From Acidobacteriaceae bacterium (lineage in GTDB: Bacteria > Acidobacteriota > Terriglobia > Terriglobales > Acidobacteriaceae): 48,732 nucleotides of DNA. Position numbers and translations under genes: made by a program. Within the stretch, counting starts at the first letter, position 1; every line of letters begins with the position of its first letter. The notes beneath the pieces are model-generated. The model did no database searches. It was not told the DNA's origin and was given only the letters and a program-made list of their open reading frames with translations. Of this stretch, positions 17,530 to 24,804 are shown piece after piece. Location: NCBI GenBank assembly GCA_027306695.1, contig DAHUZH010000010.1, positions 1-48,732 of the forward strand, in the 5' to 3' direction.

Positions 17530-17766
17530 CTACAAAAACCAGGTTGAAGCTGGGCCGGCAGGAGACTGCAAAGGAAGTCCGTCTATGCCTATATTGTCAT
17601 CGTCCGTCAGTGTATAGGACGCATCAACCAGTCGATGGTTACAAAATTGCCGATTCTTGCCGGGGTGGACACAAAAGCTTGTTGGGGTCAGCCCTGTCAA
17701 AAACCGCCCTTCCAATAATCCGCTCGCAACCTCCTCAAAAAGCCTGTTATCCTTCTCCGTGTTCAT
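17530..17766 (-). CDS. Possible small protein, unknown
   Basis: A 78-codon frame in the 316-bp gap between the GH15 gene and the S10 peptidase gene. It starts MNTEKDNRLFEEVASGLLEG and has AGAGGA 3-4 nt before ATG 17766. The composition is plausible for a soluble protein, but no family is recognised, there is no conserved motif, and no comparison could be made. It would be transcribed toward the GH15 gene. The rest of the gap shows no other gene or structure. It may be spurious or a decayed fragment. Confidence 0.22.
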   Translation of the reverse strand: MNTEKDNRLFEEVASGLLEGRFLTGLTPTSFCVHPGKNRQFCNHRLVDASYTLTDDDNIGIDGLPLQSPAGPASTWFL

Positions 17767-17820
17767 AATTCCTCTTCAAAAATTTTCCGGTCTCATACCG
17801 CGAATACTGGAGCGTCAAAA

Positions 17821-19485
17821 ATGATGAAACAGTTGCGTCCTTATCTGCCCGTGCTGGGTACGGCAGCCGTACTTTTTGTGGGAAGCAGTCTGACTTTGGC
17901 GCAGGACAAACCCGCGAACAAGTCCGCGGCGTCCGCTTCCAAAGCAGAACAACCTGCTGCGCCAGCTTCGGCGCAGTCTTCGACCACGCAAGGTTCCGTG
18001 GATGTGGAAGGTCAGCACATTGCCTATACCGCTGTGGCTGGCACGCTGACCGTCGGCGCGACGAATGAGCAGGACGCCATGCTTGGTATGGACGGCAAAC
18101 CATTGCCGGGATCGGCCAACCCTGAGAAAGACCCCACCAAAGCACCCCCCACAGCGCAGATATTTTATGTGGCGTACTTCAAGCAGGGTGCGGACTCCAA
18201 CCAGCGGCCCATTACTTTCCTTTACAACGGAGGACCGGGCAGCTCGACGGTCTGGCTGCACATGGGGGCCTTCGGGCCGAAGCGGGTCTCGACGCCGGGA
18301 GACACGCACATGCCAGCCGCACCCTATCGCCTGGAGAGCAACGCCAACAGTCTGCTCGATGCCAGCGATCTTGTATTTATCGACATGCCGGGTACAGGCT
18401 TCGGACGGCTGTATGGCAAAGGTGCGCCCAAGGCGTTCTGGGGAGTTGACCAGGACGGCCAGGCCTTCGCCCGCTTCATCTCTCGTTTTCTCATCAAGTA
18501 CAACCGATGGAACTCTCCGAAATATCTGTTTGGAGAGAGTTACGGCACGACCCGATCCGCAGTGCTGTCGAACATTCTGGAAAATGAAAAAGGCATCGAC
18601 CTGAATGGCGTGATTCTGCTTTCTCAGGTGCTGAATTTTGAGGACCTGCCGGATGGACCGCAAGGCAATCCGGGCAACGATCTACCGTATCAACTTGAAC
18701 TGCCGACCTTCGCAGCGACCGCCTACTACCACCACAAACTGCCGCAACAGCCGCAATCGCTGGAACCATTTTTGAAGGAAGTGGAGACCTTCGCGATGGG
18801 CGACTACGCCCGCGCGCTGGGCCAGGGAGATCAACTGTCCGCAACGGACAAGCAGGCCATCGCAGAGAAATTGCATGGTTACATCGGCCTGCCGGTGGCG
18901 TACATCCTGAAAGCGAATCTGCGTGTGACAGGCGGCGATTTTGAGAAGAACCTGCAAGCCGACGAAAATCTGACTACAGGACGGCTCGATGCGCGCTTCT
19001 CCGGACCGACAATCAACCCCTTAAGCGAGGAGGCGGAATACGATCCGCAAAGTTCGGCGATCAGTTCCGCCTATGTTGCGCTGTTCAACCAGTATGCGCG
19101 GGAAACACTGAAATATGGCAACGGGGAAAGCTATCTTTCGGAAGCGATCTTCGGCGGCCATCAATGGGACATGAAGCATGCGCCGCCCGGCGGCGGTGAA
19201 GGCTTCTCGGTCGGCATGAATGTGATGCCGGATTTGGCCACCGCCATGAAGGTCAACCCGCAATTGAAAGTGATGCTGAACGCCGGTTACTATGACTTGG
19301 CCACACCGTTTTACGAGGCCACGTACGAGATGCACCATCTACCCATTGAGCAAAACCTGGCCGGCAACATTCAATATGCGTACTATGAGTCCGGGCATAT
19401 GGTCTACGTCAACGACGCTTCCCTGCACCAGTTACACGATAAGGTCGCAGCATTCATCCGCAGCACTGAAAATGGCGGCAAGTAG
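17821..19485 (+). CDS. Exported S10-family serine carboxypeptidase
   Basis: Secreted peptidase predicted to trim C-terminal residues from peptides. The 554-aa protein has a signal peptide (residues 1-28, ending LTLAQ) and a 30-residue Ala/Ser/Lys-rich linker. The alpha/beta-hydrolase domain has NGGPGSST at 136-143, the nucleophile serine S240 in FGESYGTTR, D492 in NAGYYDLATPF and H526 in ESGHMVYV, so the triad is complete and in the right order. ATG 17821 follows GGAG at 8 nt; the next codon is also ATG. S10 peptidases are unusually numerous in Acidobacteriota. The gene stands alone, divergent from the minus-strand cluster and convergent with ndh. Confidence 0.92.
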   Translation: MMKQLRPYLPVLGTAAVLFVGSSLTLAQDKPANKSAASASKAEQPAAPASAQSSTTQGSVDVEGQHIAYTAVAGTLTVGATNEQDAMLGMDGKPLPGSANPEKDPTKAPPTAQIFYVAYFKQGADSNQRPITFLYNGGPGSSTVWLHMGAFGPKRVSTPGDTHMPAAPYRLESNANSLLDASDLVFIDMPGTGFGRLYGKGAPKAFWGVDQDGQAFARFISRFLIKYNRWNSPKYLFGESYGTTRSAVLSNILENEKGIDLNGVILLSQVLNFEDLPDGPQGNPGNDLPYQLELPTFAATAYYHHKLPQQPQSLEPFLKEVETFAMGDYARALGQGDQLSATDKQAIAEKLHGYIGLPVAYILKANLRVTGGDFEKNLQADENLTTGRLDARFSGPTINPLSEEAEYDPQSSAISSAYVALFNQYARETLKYGNGESYLSEAIFGGHQWDMKHAPPGGGEGFSVGMNVMPDLATAMKVNPQLKVMLNAGYYDLATPFYEATYEMHHLPIEQNLAGNIQYAYYESGHMVYVNDASLHQLHDKVAAFIRSTENGGK

Positions 19486-19579
19486 GCACGCAACATGGAT
19501 CGCGGGTGCCCCACACTGGCCGCGTTGTTTGCGATCAGTGTGGGAGAAAACTCCTCCACTCCAATTGGGCCGGATCGTT

Positions 19580-20971
19580 TCAATGCAACGGACTTTCCAC
19601 GACACCAGGAGAATTGGGGTCGAGCGGTGTCCCATTGACAGACATCTGCGCGCCGCTCAGTTCGCCCCAGCCCGGCAGTTTCTGGCTGCCGGTAATCAGA
19701 CGCGGACCGCCGGAGAGGCCGAAGTACATCCAGATCCACTGCATCATCACCAGCACGCGATTGCGGAAGCCAATTAAAAAGTAGATGTGAACCATCAGCC
19801 ACGCCATCCACGCGGGAAAGCCGCTCATGTGCGCGTGGAACGGCCAGACGACTTTGGCCACCGCCGCATGCCGTCCAATCGTCGCCATGTCGCCTTTGTC
19901 GAAATAATGGAAGTTCGTGCGCGGCCTGCCTTCGAGGTCCGCAAGAATCTCCCGCGCGGCGTGCGCCCCCATCTGCATGGCGGGCTGCGCGACGCCGGGA
20001 ATCTGCTTGCCGTTTTCGACCGCATGGGCCAGATCGCCGCAAACAAAAATATCCGAATGGCCCGGAGGGTTCAGATGCTCGTCAACGAAGATCGCGCCGC
20101 GTTTGTCCGTCTCCGCACCCAGCATTTTGCCGAGCGGCGAGGCTTCTACTCCAGCGGCCCAAATTGTCACCACCGAATCAATCTTCTCTCCGTTGGCAAT
20201 CACATAGCCGGGCTGGATGTCGGTGACGTGGGCATTGTTCCGCACCTCGACGCCGAGCTTCGCCAGTTCCTCGGTGGCTTTCTGCGAAAGGTCTTCGGGA
20301 TAAGTGGCCAGTACACGAGGTGCGCCTTCCACCACAATCACATGCGCCTTGGAGGGGTCAATGTGGCGAAAATCTTTCCGCATGTATAAACGAGAAATAT
20401 CGGAGATGGCTCCCGCCAACTCCACGCCGGTTGGCCCTCCGCCAACAATGACAAAATTCAGCGGCGGATGCGAACCATGTTCCAGCTTCTGCCGCTCCGC
20501 CAGCTCAAAAGCCAGTAGCACGCGGCGGCGGATCTCAATCGCATCTTCGATCGTCTTCAATCCCGGCGCATATTTGGCCCACTCATTATGCCCGAAATAA
20601 GAATGCGTCGCGCCGGTCGCGAGAATCAGATAGTCGTATTGCAACGCGGCCCCGCTATGCAGATGGACCGATTTCGCAGCCGCATCGATGGCGACGACCT
20701 CGTCCATCAGCACATCGATGTTGCGTTCATCGCGAAACATGGTGCGGATCGGCTGCGCAATGTCTCCCGGAGACAAAGCCGCCAGCGCCACCTGGTACAA
20801 CAGCGGCTGAAAGGTGTGGTGATTGCGCCGGTCGACCAGTGTCACATCCACGGGCTTTCCCGCAAGGCGCAGAGCGGCCTGGACGCCTGCAAACCCTCCA
20901 CCGACGATTACGATGCGTGGACGCCAAACATTAGCCTGGACGCCATTGCCGCTTCGGTTCTGAATTGCCAT
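19580..20971 (-). CDS. ndh: Type II NADH:quinone oxidoreductase (NDH-2)
   Basis: Single-subunit, non-proton-pumping dehydrogenase that passes electrons from NADH to quinone at the inner face of the membrane. The 463-aa protein has the FAD-binding fingerprint VIVGGGFAGVQAA near residue 23 and TLVDRRNHHTFQPLLYQVA. The second Rossmann fold carries FVIVGGGPTGVELAGAI, and a FAD-binding C-terminal motif follows (DIFVCGDLAH, GVAQPAMQMGAHAA). A hydrophobic C-terminal helix (AWLMVHIYFLIGFRNRVLVMMQWIW) is the probable membrane anchor. ATG 20971 follows GGAGGA at 9 nt; the open frame to 21100 is ignored for that reason. It is divergent from the thioredoxin reductase gene across 165 bp. Confidence 0.92.
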   Translation of the reverse strand: MAIQNRSGNGVQANVWRPRIVIVGGGFAGVQAALRLAGKPVDVTLVDRRNHHTFQPLLYQVALAALSPGDIAQPIRTMFRDERNIDVLMDEVVAIDAAAKSVHLHSGAALQYDYLILATGATHSYFGHNEWAKYAPGLKTIEDAIEIRRRVLLAFELAERQKLEHGSHPPLNFVIVGGGPTGVELAGAISDISRLYMRKDFRHIDPSKAHVIVVEGAPRVLATYPEDLSQKATEELAKLGVEVRNNAHVTDIQPGYVIANGEKIDSVVTIWAAGVEASPLGKMLGAETDKRGAIFVDEHLNPPGHSDIFVCGDLAHAVENGKQIPGVAQPAMQMGAHAAREILADLEGRPRTNFHYFDKGDMATIGRHAAVAKVVWPFHAHMSGFPAWMAWLMVHIYFLIGFRNRVLVMMQWIWMYFGLSGGPRLITGSQKLPGWGELSGAQMSVNGTPLDPNSPGVVESPLH

Positions 20972-21136
20972 GCTTCGAGTTCCTCCGCTAGATCTACCTT
21001 CCTTGGATGCAGCCCATTTCCAGAAAGAATGAGTCTGGGCCGAGGTTCCCCGCACGTCGCGCAAGAATACCATCCGACACGGCGTCATTTGCGACACCAA
21101 CTCCGGGGCTCTCCCGATACACTAGAAACAGTGCTT

Positions 21137-22072
21137 ATGACAGAAGAAATTCGCGACACCATTATTGTCGGCACGGGATGTGCGGGGCTGACCGCTGCCA
21201 TCTACGCGGCCCGCTCCAATCTGAAACCGCTCGTGCTGGAAGGACATGAACCTGGAGGGCAACTCTCCATCACCACGCTGGTCGAGAATTTTCCCGGCTG
21301 GCCGGAAGGCATCCAGGGGCCGCAGTTGATTGAAAACATGCGCATCCAGGCCTCCCGTTTCGGCGCGGACTTCCGTATGGGCCACCTGAGCAGCGTGGAC
21401 CTGTCGAAGCGTCCATTCCGGCTCCACGTTGGCAAAGAAGTGCTGCACACCCGCACACTGATTATCGCGAGCGGCGCTTCAGCGCGCTGGCTGGGCCTTC
21501 CCAGCGAGCAGGCATTGATCGGCCACGGCGTCAGCAGTTGCGCCACCTGTGATGGATTTTTTTTCTCCGGCAAAGAGATCGCGGTGATCGGCGGCGGTGA
21601 TTCCGCAATGGAAGAGGCGCTGTTTCTGACACGCTTCGCCACCAAAGTGACCTTGATCCATCGGCGCGAACAGTTTCGCGCCTCGAAGATCATGCTGGAC
21701 CGCGCCATCGGGCACGAAAAAATTAAATTCATGACCAATACCGCAGTGGAAGAGGTTTTAGGCGTAGAAGAAATGGATGTAACTGGCCTGAAGCTCAAGA
21801 ACCTTGTCACCCAGGAGATTTCCGTGCTGCCCGTCAGCGCCATGTTTCTCGGCATCGGCCATGTGCCGAACGCGAAGATGTTCACCGGGCAAATCGATCT
21901 CGACGACGACGGTTATATTCGCACGCAGAATTACGTCTTCACGCGCGTGCCCGGCGTCTTCGCCTGTGGCGACGTGCAGGACCGGCGCTATCGCCAGGCC
22001 ATTACGGCGGCAGGGACTGGCTGCATGGCTGCGCTGGAAGTGGAGAAGTTTCTGGAAGAGCACGGACGCTAA
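21137..22072 (+). CDS. trxB: Thioredoxin reductase
   Basis: FAD-dependent disulfide reductase that transfers electrons from NADPH to thioredoxin. The 311-aa protein has the low-molecular-weight TrxR layout: FAD domain starting with IIVGTGCAGLTAAIYAARS at 9-27, PGGQLSITTLVENFPG, the redox pair C135-A-T-C138 followed by DGFFF, the NADPH fold AVIGGGDSAMEEALFL and HRREQFRAS, and the C-terminal CGDVQDRRYRQAITAAGTGCMAA. The first glycine turn has Cys where Pro is usual (GTGCAG instead of GSGPAG). ATG 21137 gives a standard N-terminus; the frame open from 20588 lies over ndh and is not coding. GTG 21131 is an alternative. Confidence 0.92.
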   Translation: MTEEIRDTIIVGTGCAGLTAAIYAARSNLKPLVLEGHEPGGQLSITTLVENFPGWPEGIQGPQLIENMRIQASRFGADFRMGHLSSVDLSKRPFRLHVGKEVLHTRTLIIASGASARWLGLPSEQALIGHGVSSCATCDGFFFSGKEIAVIGGGDSAMEEALFLTRFATKVTLIHRREQFRASKIMLDRAIGHEKIKFMTNTAVEEVLGVEEMDVTGLKLKNLVTQEISVLPVSAMFLGIGHVPNAKMFTGQIDLDDDGYIRTQNYVFTRVPGVFACGDVQDRRYRQAITAAGTGCMAALEVEKFLEEHGR

Positions 22073-22128
22073 GCCGCCGGGTGCCCTATCCTAGCCGCGT
22101 ACTTTGGGTTAGGGTGGGATTGACATGC

Positions 22129-22848
22129 ATGTCCATCGCTGACAATCTCGCGCGCGTCGAAGAACAGATGGCCTCCACCTGCCGCCGCGCAGGCCGTCCG
22201 CGCGACAGCGTGCGGCTTATGGCGGTTTCCAAAACACATCCGCCGGAATCCATCCTCGAAGCTCACGCAGCAGGAATGCATCTGTTCGGCGAAAATCGCG
22301 TACAGGAATATGCGGAGAAACACGCGGCGCTCGTCGCAGCAGGTATTTTCGCTACGCAGCCTCCGGCCAGCGTCCACTGCATCGGACATTTGCAGTCCAA
22401 CAAAGCCGTCCGCGCCGTGCAACTCTTCGACGCCATCGATGCGGTCGATTCTCTTCGTCTCGCGGAGCGGCTCCATCATGCTGCTGCGGAACTCAGCAAA
22501 TATCTGCCCATCTTGATTGAGATCAAACTCAGCCCGGAAGAATCAAAACACGGACTGGCTCCCGACGCAGTGGAGTTGGATGCTCTGCTGGAAAAGCTCC
22601 CGGACCTCGCCCATCTCGAATTGCGTGGACTGATGACCGTACCGCCGTACGCGGACGATCTCGAACAGGTGCGCCCTTACTTTCGCCAACTGCGGCAACT
22701 GCGCGACTCGCTTGCGCAACAGCATCCTCGCCTCACTCTTGACGAACTCTCCATGGGCATGTCGCATGATTTTTCCGTCGCCATCGAGGAGGGTTCCACG
22801 ATGGTTCACATCGGCACGGCCATCTTCGGCGCAAGGCCTTCCAGATAG
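22129..22848 (+). CDS. YggS-family PLP-binding protein, copy 1
   Basis: Member of the PROSC/YggS family, pyridoxal 5'-phosphate-binding proteins involved in vitamin B6 and amino-acid homeostasis, with no confirmed catalytic reaction. The 239-aa protein has the PLP lysine K35 in MAVSKTHPPE, FGENRVQEY, HCIGHLQSNK, EIKLSPEESKHG, GLMTVPPY and the phosphate-binding LSMGMSHDF, followed by IEEGSTMVHIGTAIFG. It is the first of two equal-length copies (see 24018-24737), about 85% identical by eye. ATG 22129 follows a G-rich AGGGTGGGAT stretch. The gene begins 56 bp after trxB. His in SHDF replaces the more usual acidic or polar residue of SDD/SND. Confidence 0.92.
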   Translation: MSIADNLARVEEQMASTCRRAGRPRDSVRLMAVSKTHPPESILEAHAAGMHLFGENRVQEYAEKHAALVAAGIFATQPPASVHCIGHLQSNKAVRAVQLFDAIDAVDSLRLAERLHHAAAELSKYLPILIEIKLSPEESKHGLAPDAVELDALLEKLPDLAHLELRGLMTVPPYADDLEQVRPYFRQLRQLRDSLAQQHPRLTLDELSMGMSHDFSVAIEEGSTMVHIGTAIFGARPSR

Positions 22849-22948
22849 CAGTCAATCTCGCCGATGTGTGCAGGAAATTGCACACTTCAGGTAATCCCCA
22901 GAAAACTCATTGCAAACTCGACTTAGAAATTTTGTAGCTTTCTGTAGG

Positions 22949-22975
22949 TTGAAAGTTATGCGCTGCTGTTATAAT
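22949..22975 (+). promoter_or_regulatory. Probable sigma-70 promoter for the 23004 gene
   Basis: A perfect -10 hexamer TATAAT (22970-22975) lies 15 bp after TTGAAA (22949-22954). The spacing is shorter than the optimal 17 bp. A transcript would start near 22982 and run into the strong ribosome site AAGGAGG at 22991-22997, ahead of ATG 23004. Together with the terminator at 23681-23710, this makes the secreted-protein gene a self-contained unit. Confidence 0.55.
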
Positions 22976-23003
22976 CGCGTCGCCTTAACTAAGGAGGATC
23001 TCA

Positions 23004-23666
23004 ATGTTTCGTTTTCTCCGTCGCGTTACTTTTCCAGTCGCTTTGATCGGGCTTTCTGCAGGTCTATGTTTTCCCACCCACGCCCGCGCTGCCGATACGG
23101 GGCAACGCGTATTCGGCCAGGTAAGCATCGAGCCAGCTATTAACGATGCCAATGGCAATAGCATCTTTCTTCTGACCCCGGACAATGCCCCGCTTCCTTC
23201 AAAGTCGAATCCTGCTGCAGTCGCGCCCATGTACCTGGTCCTGTATCCCACGAGCTCCTCCGTCCCGGCAAATGACCTGAACTGCCAGCCGACAAACTGC
23301 AATCACTTGGAAGTGCTTCCTTTTCCCGTCGCCGGTTATGGCACGCTGAGTGACACCGATCCGCTTTGTAAGACGTTCAACGGCGGCAATCCCTGTTCTC
23401 CCGTAGCAGGGCACGATCATCTGGTCGGCGTGCCCTCCACACATGGGGACTTCAACGTCGCCTGGAGTGTGAAGCTTGTTCTCTTTACAGGCAAAGCCTT
23501 TGGCGACGGAACCATCAACACCCGGATCACCACTCTAAGTCAACTCACCACATTGATGAATAACAATGAAATATTCATCGCCGATACACCGATCACATTC
23601 AACTGCTCGATCACATCTCAACGGACTTACGATCGCGGCACGCCTGTAACGATTAACGTTCCGTAA
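23004..23666 (+). CDS. Secreted protein of unknown function
   Basis: Exported protein of 220 aa; no family is recognised. A signal peptide spans about residues 1-29 (MFRFLRRVTFPVALIGLSAG, cleavage after THARA). The mature part is rich in Asn, Pro, Ser and Thr and carries five cysteines (in LNCQPTNC, DPLCKTF, NPCSPV and ITFNCSI) plus a histidine-bearing AGHDHLVGVPSTHGDFN segment. These could form disulfides or a metal site; this is inference. The ribosome site AAGGAGGATCTCA before ATG 23004 is the strongest in the window. It has its own promoter-like element and a Rho-independent terminator, and lies between the two yggS copies. High expression is likely. Confidence 0.8.
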   Translation: MFRFLRRVTFPVALIGLSAGLCFPTHARAADTGQRVFGQVSIEPAINDANGNSIFLLTPDNAPLPSKSNPAAVAPMYLVLYPTSSSVPANDLNCQPTNCNHLEVLPFPVAGYGTLSDTDPLCKTFNGGNPCSPVAGHDHLVGVPSTHGDFNVAWSVKLVLFTGKAFGDGTINTRITTLSQLTTLMNNNEIFIADTPITFNCSITSQRTYDRGTPVTINVP

Positions 23667-23680
23667 TCTGGAAGAAAAGC

Positions 23681-23710
23681 AAAAAAGGAGGCCCTTGCGC
23701 CTCCTTTTTT
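23681..23710 (+). terminator. Rho-independent terminator
   Basis: A perfect inverted repeat: AAAAAAGGAGGC (23681-23692), loop CCTTGC, then GCCTCCTTTTTT (23699-23710). The stem is GC-rich at the top and ends in a run of six T. It lies 14 bp after the stop of the secreted-protein gene. The A-run on the left arm makes it potentially bidirectional. Confidence 0.9.
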
Positions 23711-23775
23711 AGTCTCGGAAAGCGTGCCGCGAGCATACGCAGGAATGTTTTGCTAATCTTCTTGCTAGGTCCTCT

Positions 23776-24000
23776 ATGTCATCGCTCTATGCCGAGGTCC
23801 TCGGCATTGTAGTACTTACACGTCTTATCGTTTCGTTGTTGCAGTTGCGCGGCGTAAAAACCAAGGCCGACTATCTTCTTGCGGGGCGAAGAATCCAGAG
23901 GGTCACAGCGGCGAAACCTCAACAAGCATTCTCTGGATTCTTCACTCCGGTCGCCGCGGCGACCTCCATTCAGAATGACTCGCTGCCTATTCCAACTTAA
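23776..24000 (+). pseudogene. Probable N-terminal remnant of a sodium/solute symporter (SSS) gene, fused to a repeat
   Basis: A 74-codon frame whose first ~40 residues form a hydrophobic helix (EVLGIVVLTRLIVSLLQL) followed by RGVKTKADYLLAGR. The pattern matches the loop after the first transmembrane helix in SSS-family transporters (typically K-T-x-x-D-Y-F-L-A-G-R). Directly after LLAGR the frame enters the palindromic repeat at 23881 and loses any transporter similarity. The rest of the ~500-residue transporter is absent. I therefore read it as a decayed fragment rather than a functional small protein. No good ribosome site is present. The similarity rests on one short motif, so this could be coincidence. 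Confidence 0.35.
23881..23980. repeat. Palindromic intergenic repeat, GAAGAATCC / CATTCAGAATGAC type
   Basis: The inner inverted repeat GCGGGGCGAAGAATCCAGAG (23881-23900) pairs with CTCTGGATTCTTCACTCCGG (23931-23950). It is followed by the perfect 14-bp palindrome GTCGCCGCGGCGAC (23950-23963) and the family end CATTCAGAATGACT (23967-23980). The arm 23950-23979 aligns with 3287-3316 and, in shorter form, with 30045-30070. The element ends 37 bp before the second yggS start codon. Confidence 0.72.
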
Positions 24001-24017
24001 AACCACTCCAAATATCT

Positions 24018-24737
24018 ATGTCCATCGCTGACAATCTCGCGCGTGTCGAAGGACAGATGGCCTCCTCCTGCCGCCATGCGGGTCGTCCGCGCAACAGCGT
24101 GCGGCTTATGGCGGTTTCCAAAACGCATCCACCGGAATCCATCCTCGAAGCCCACGCAGCAGGGATCCATCTGTTCGGCGAAAATCGCGTGCAGGAATAT
24201 GCGGAGAAACACGCAGCGCTGGTCGCGGCAGGCGTGTTCGCTACGCAGTCAAGCATGAGCGTTCATTGCATCGGACATCTGCAAACAAATAAGGCCGCCC
24301 GCGCCGTGCAACTCTTCGACGCCATCGATGCGGTCGATTCTCTGCGTCTCGCCGAGCGGCTCAACCAGGCGGCAACGGACCTCGATAAACATCTGCCCAT
24401 CCTGATTGAGATCAAGCTCAGCCCGGAAGAAGCGAAACATGGGCTTGCTCCCGATGGAGCCGAGTTGGACGAACTCTGCGAGCGGCTGCCCGATCTGCTT
24501 CATCTGCAAGTGCGCGGACTCATGACCGTCCCTCCCTACGCCGACGATCTCGAACAGGTGCGCCCCTACTTCCGACAACTGCGTTTGCTGCGGGACTCGC
24601 TCGCGCAGCGCTGTCCGCGTCTGGCGCTCGATGAATTGTCGATGGGCATGTCGCATGATTTTTCTGTCGCCATCGAAGAGGGCGCAACGGTGGTCCGCGT
24701 CGGCACGGCCATCTTCGGGGCGAGGGCGTCCGTATAA
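24018..24737 (+). CDS. YggS-family PLP-binding protein, copy 2
   Basis: Second YggS paralogue, 239 aa, same length as copy 1 (22129-22848), with about 36 differences counted by eye (roughly 85% identity). The PLP lysine segment MAVSKTHPPE, FGENRVQEY, HCIGHLQTNK, LMTVPPYADD and LSMGMSHDF are all kept, so both look functional at protein level. Substitutions cluster in surface-type stretches such as LNQAATDLDKH and LCERLPDLLHLQV. Nucleotide similarity begins abruptly at the ATG. No Shine-Dalgarno sequence is visible before ATG 24018 (CACTCCAAATATCT), unlike copy 1. It is followed 67 bp later by the cysteine desulfurase gene. Confidence 0.9.
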   Translation: MSIADNLARVEGQMASSCRHAGRPRNSVRLMAVSKTHPPESILEAHAAGIHLFGENRVQEYAEKHAALVAAGVFATQSSMSVHCIGHLQTNKAARAVQLFDAIDAVDSLRLAERLNQAATDLDKHLPILIEIKLSPEEAKHGLAPDGAELDELCERLPDLLHLQVRGLMTVPPYADDLEQVRPYFRQLRLLRDSLAQRCPRLALDELSMGMSHDFSVAIEEGATVVRVGTAIFGARASV

Positions 24738-24804
24738 CGGCAGTACAGATGCGAACACAACCTCCGAGACGAACGCCGTACAATACCATCAGGAGAATTT
24801 TTTC

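Noticed and set aside
20588..21136. N-terminal extension of the thioredoxin reductase frame
   Set aside because: It runs antisense through ndh and its promoter region; ATG 21137 gives the canonical N-terminus.
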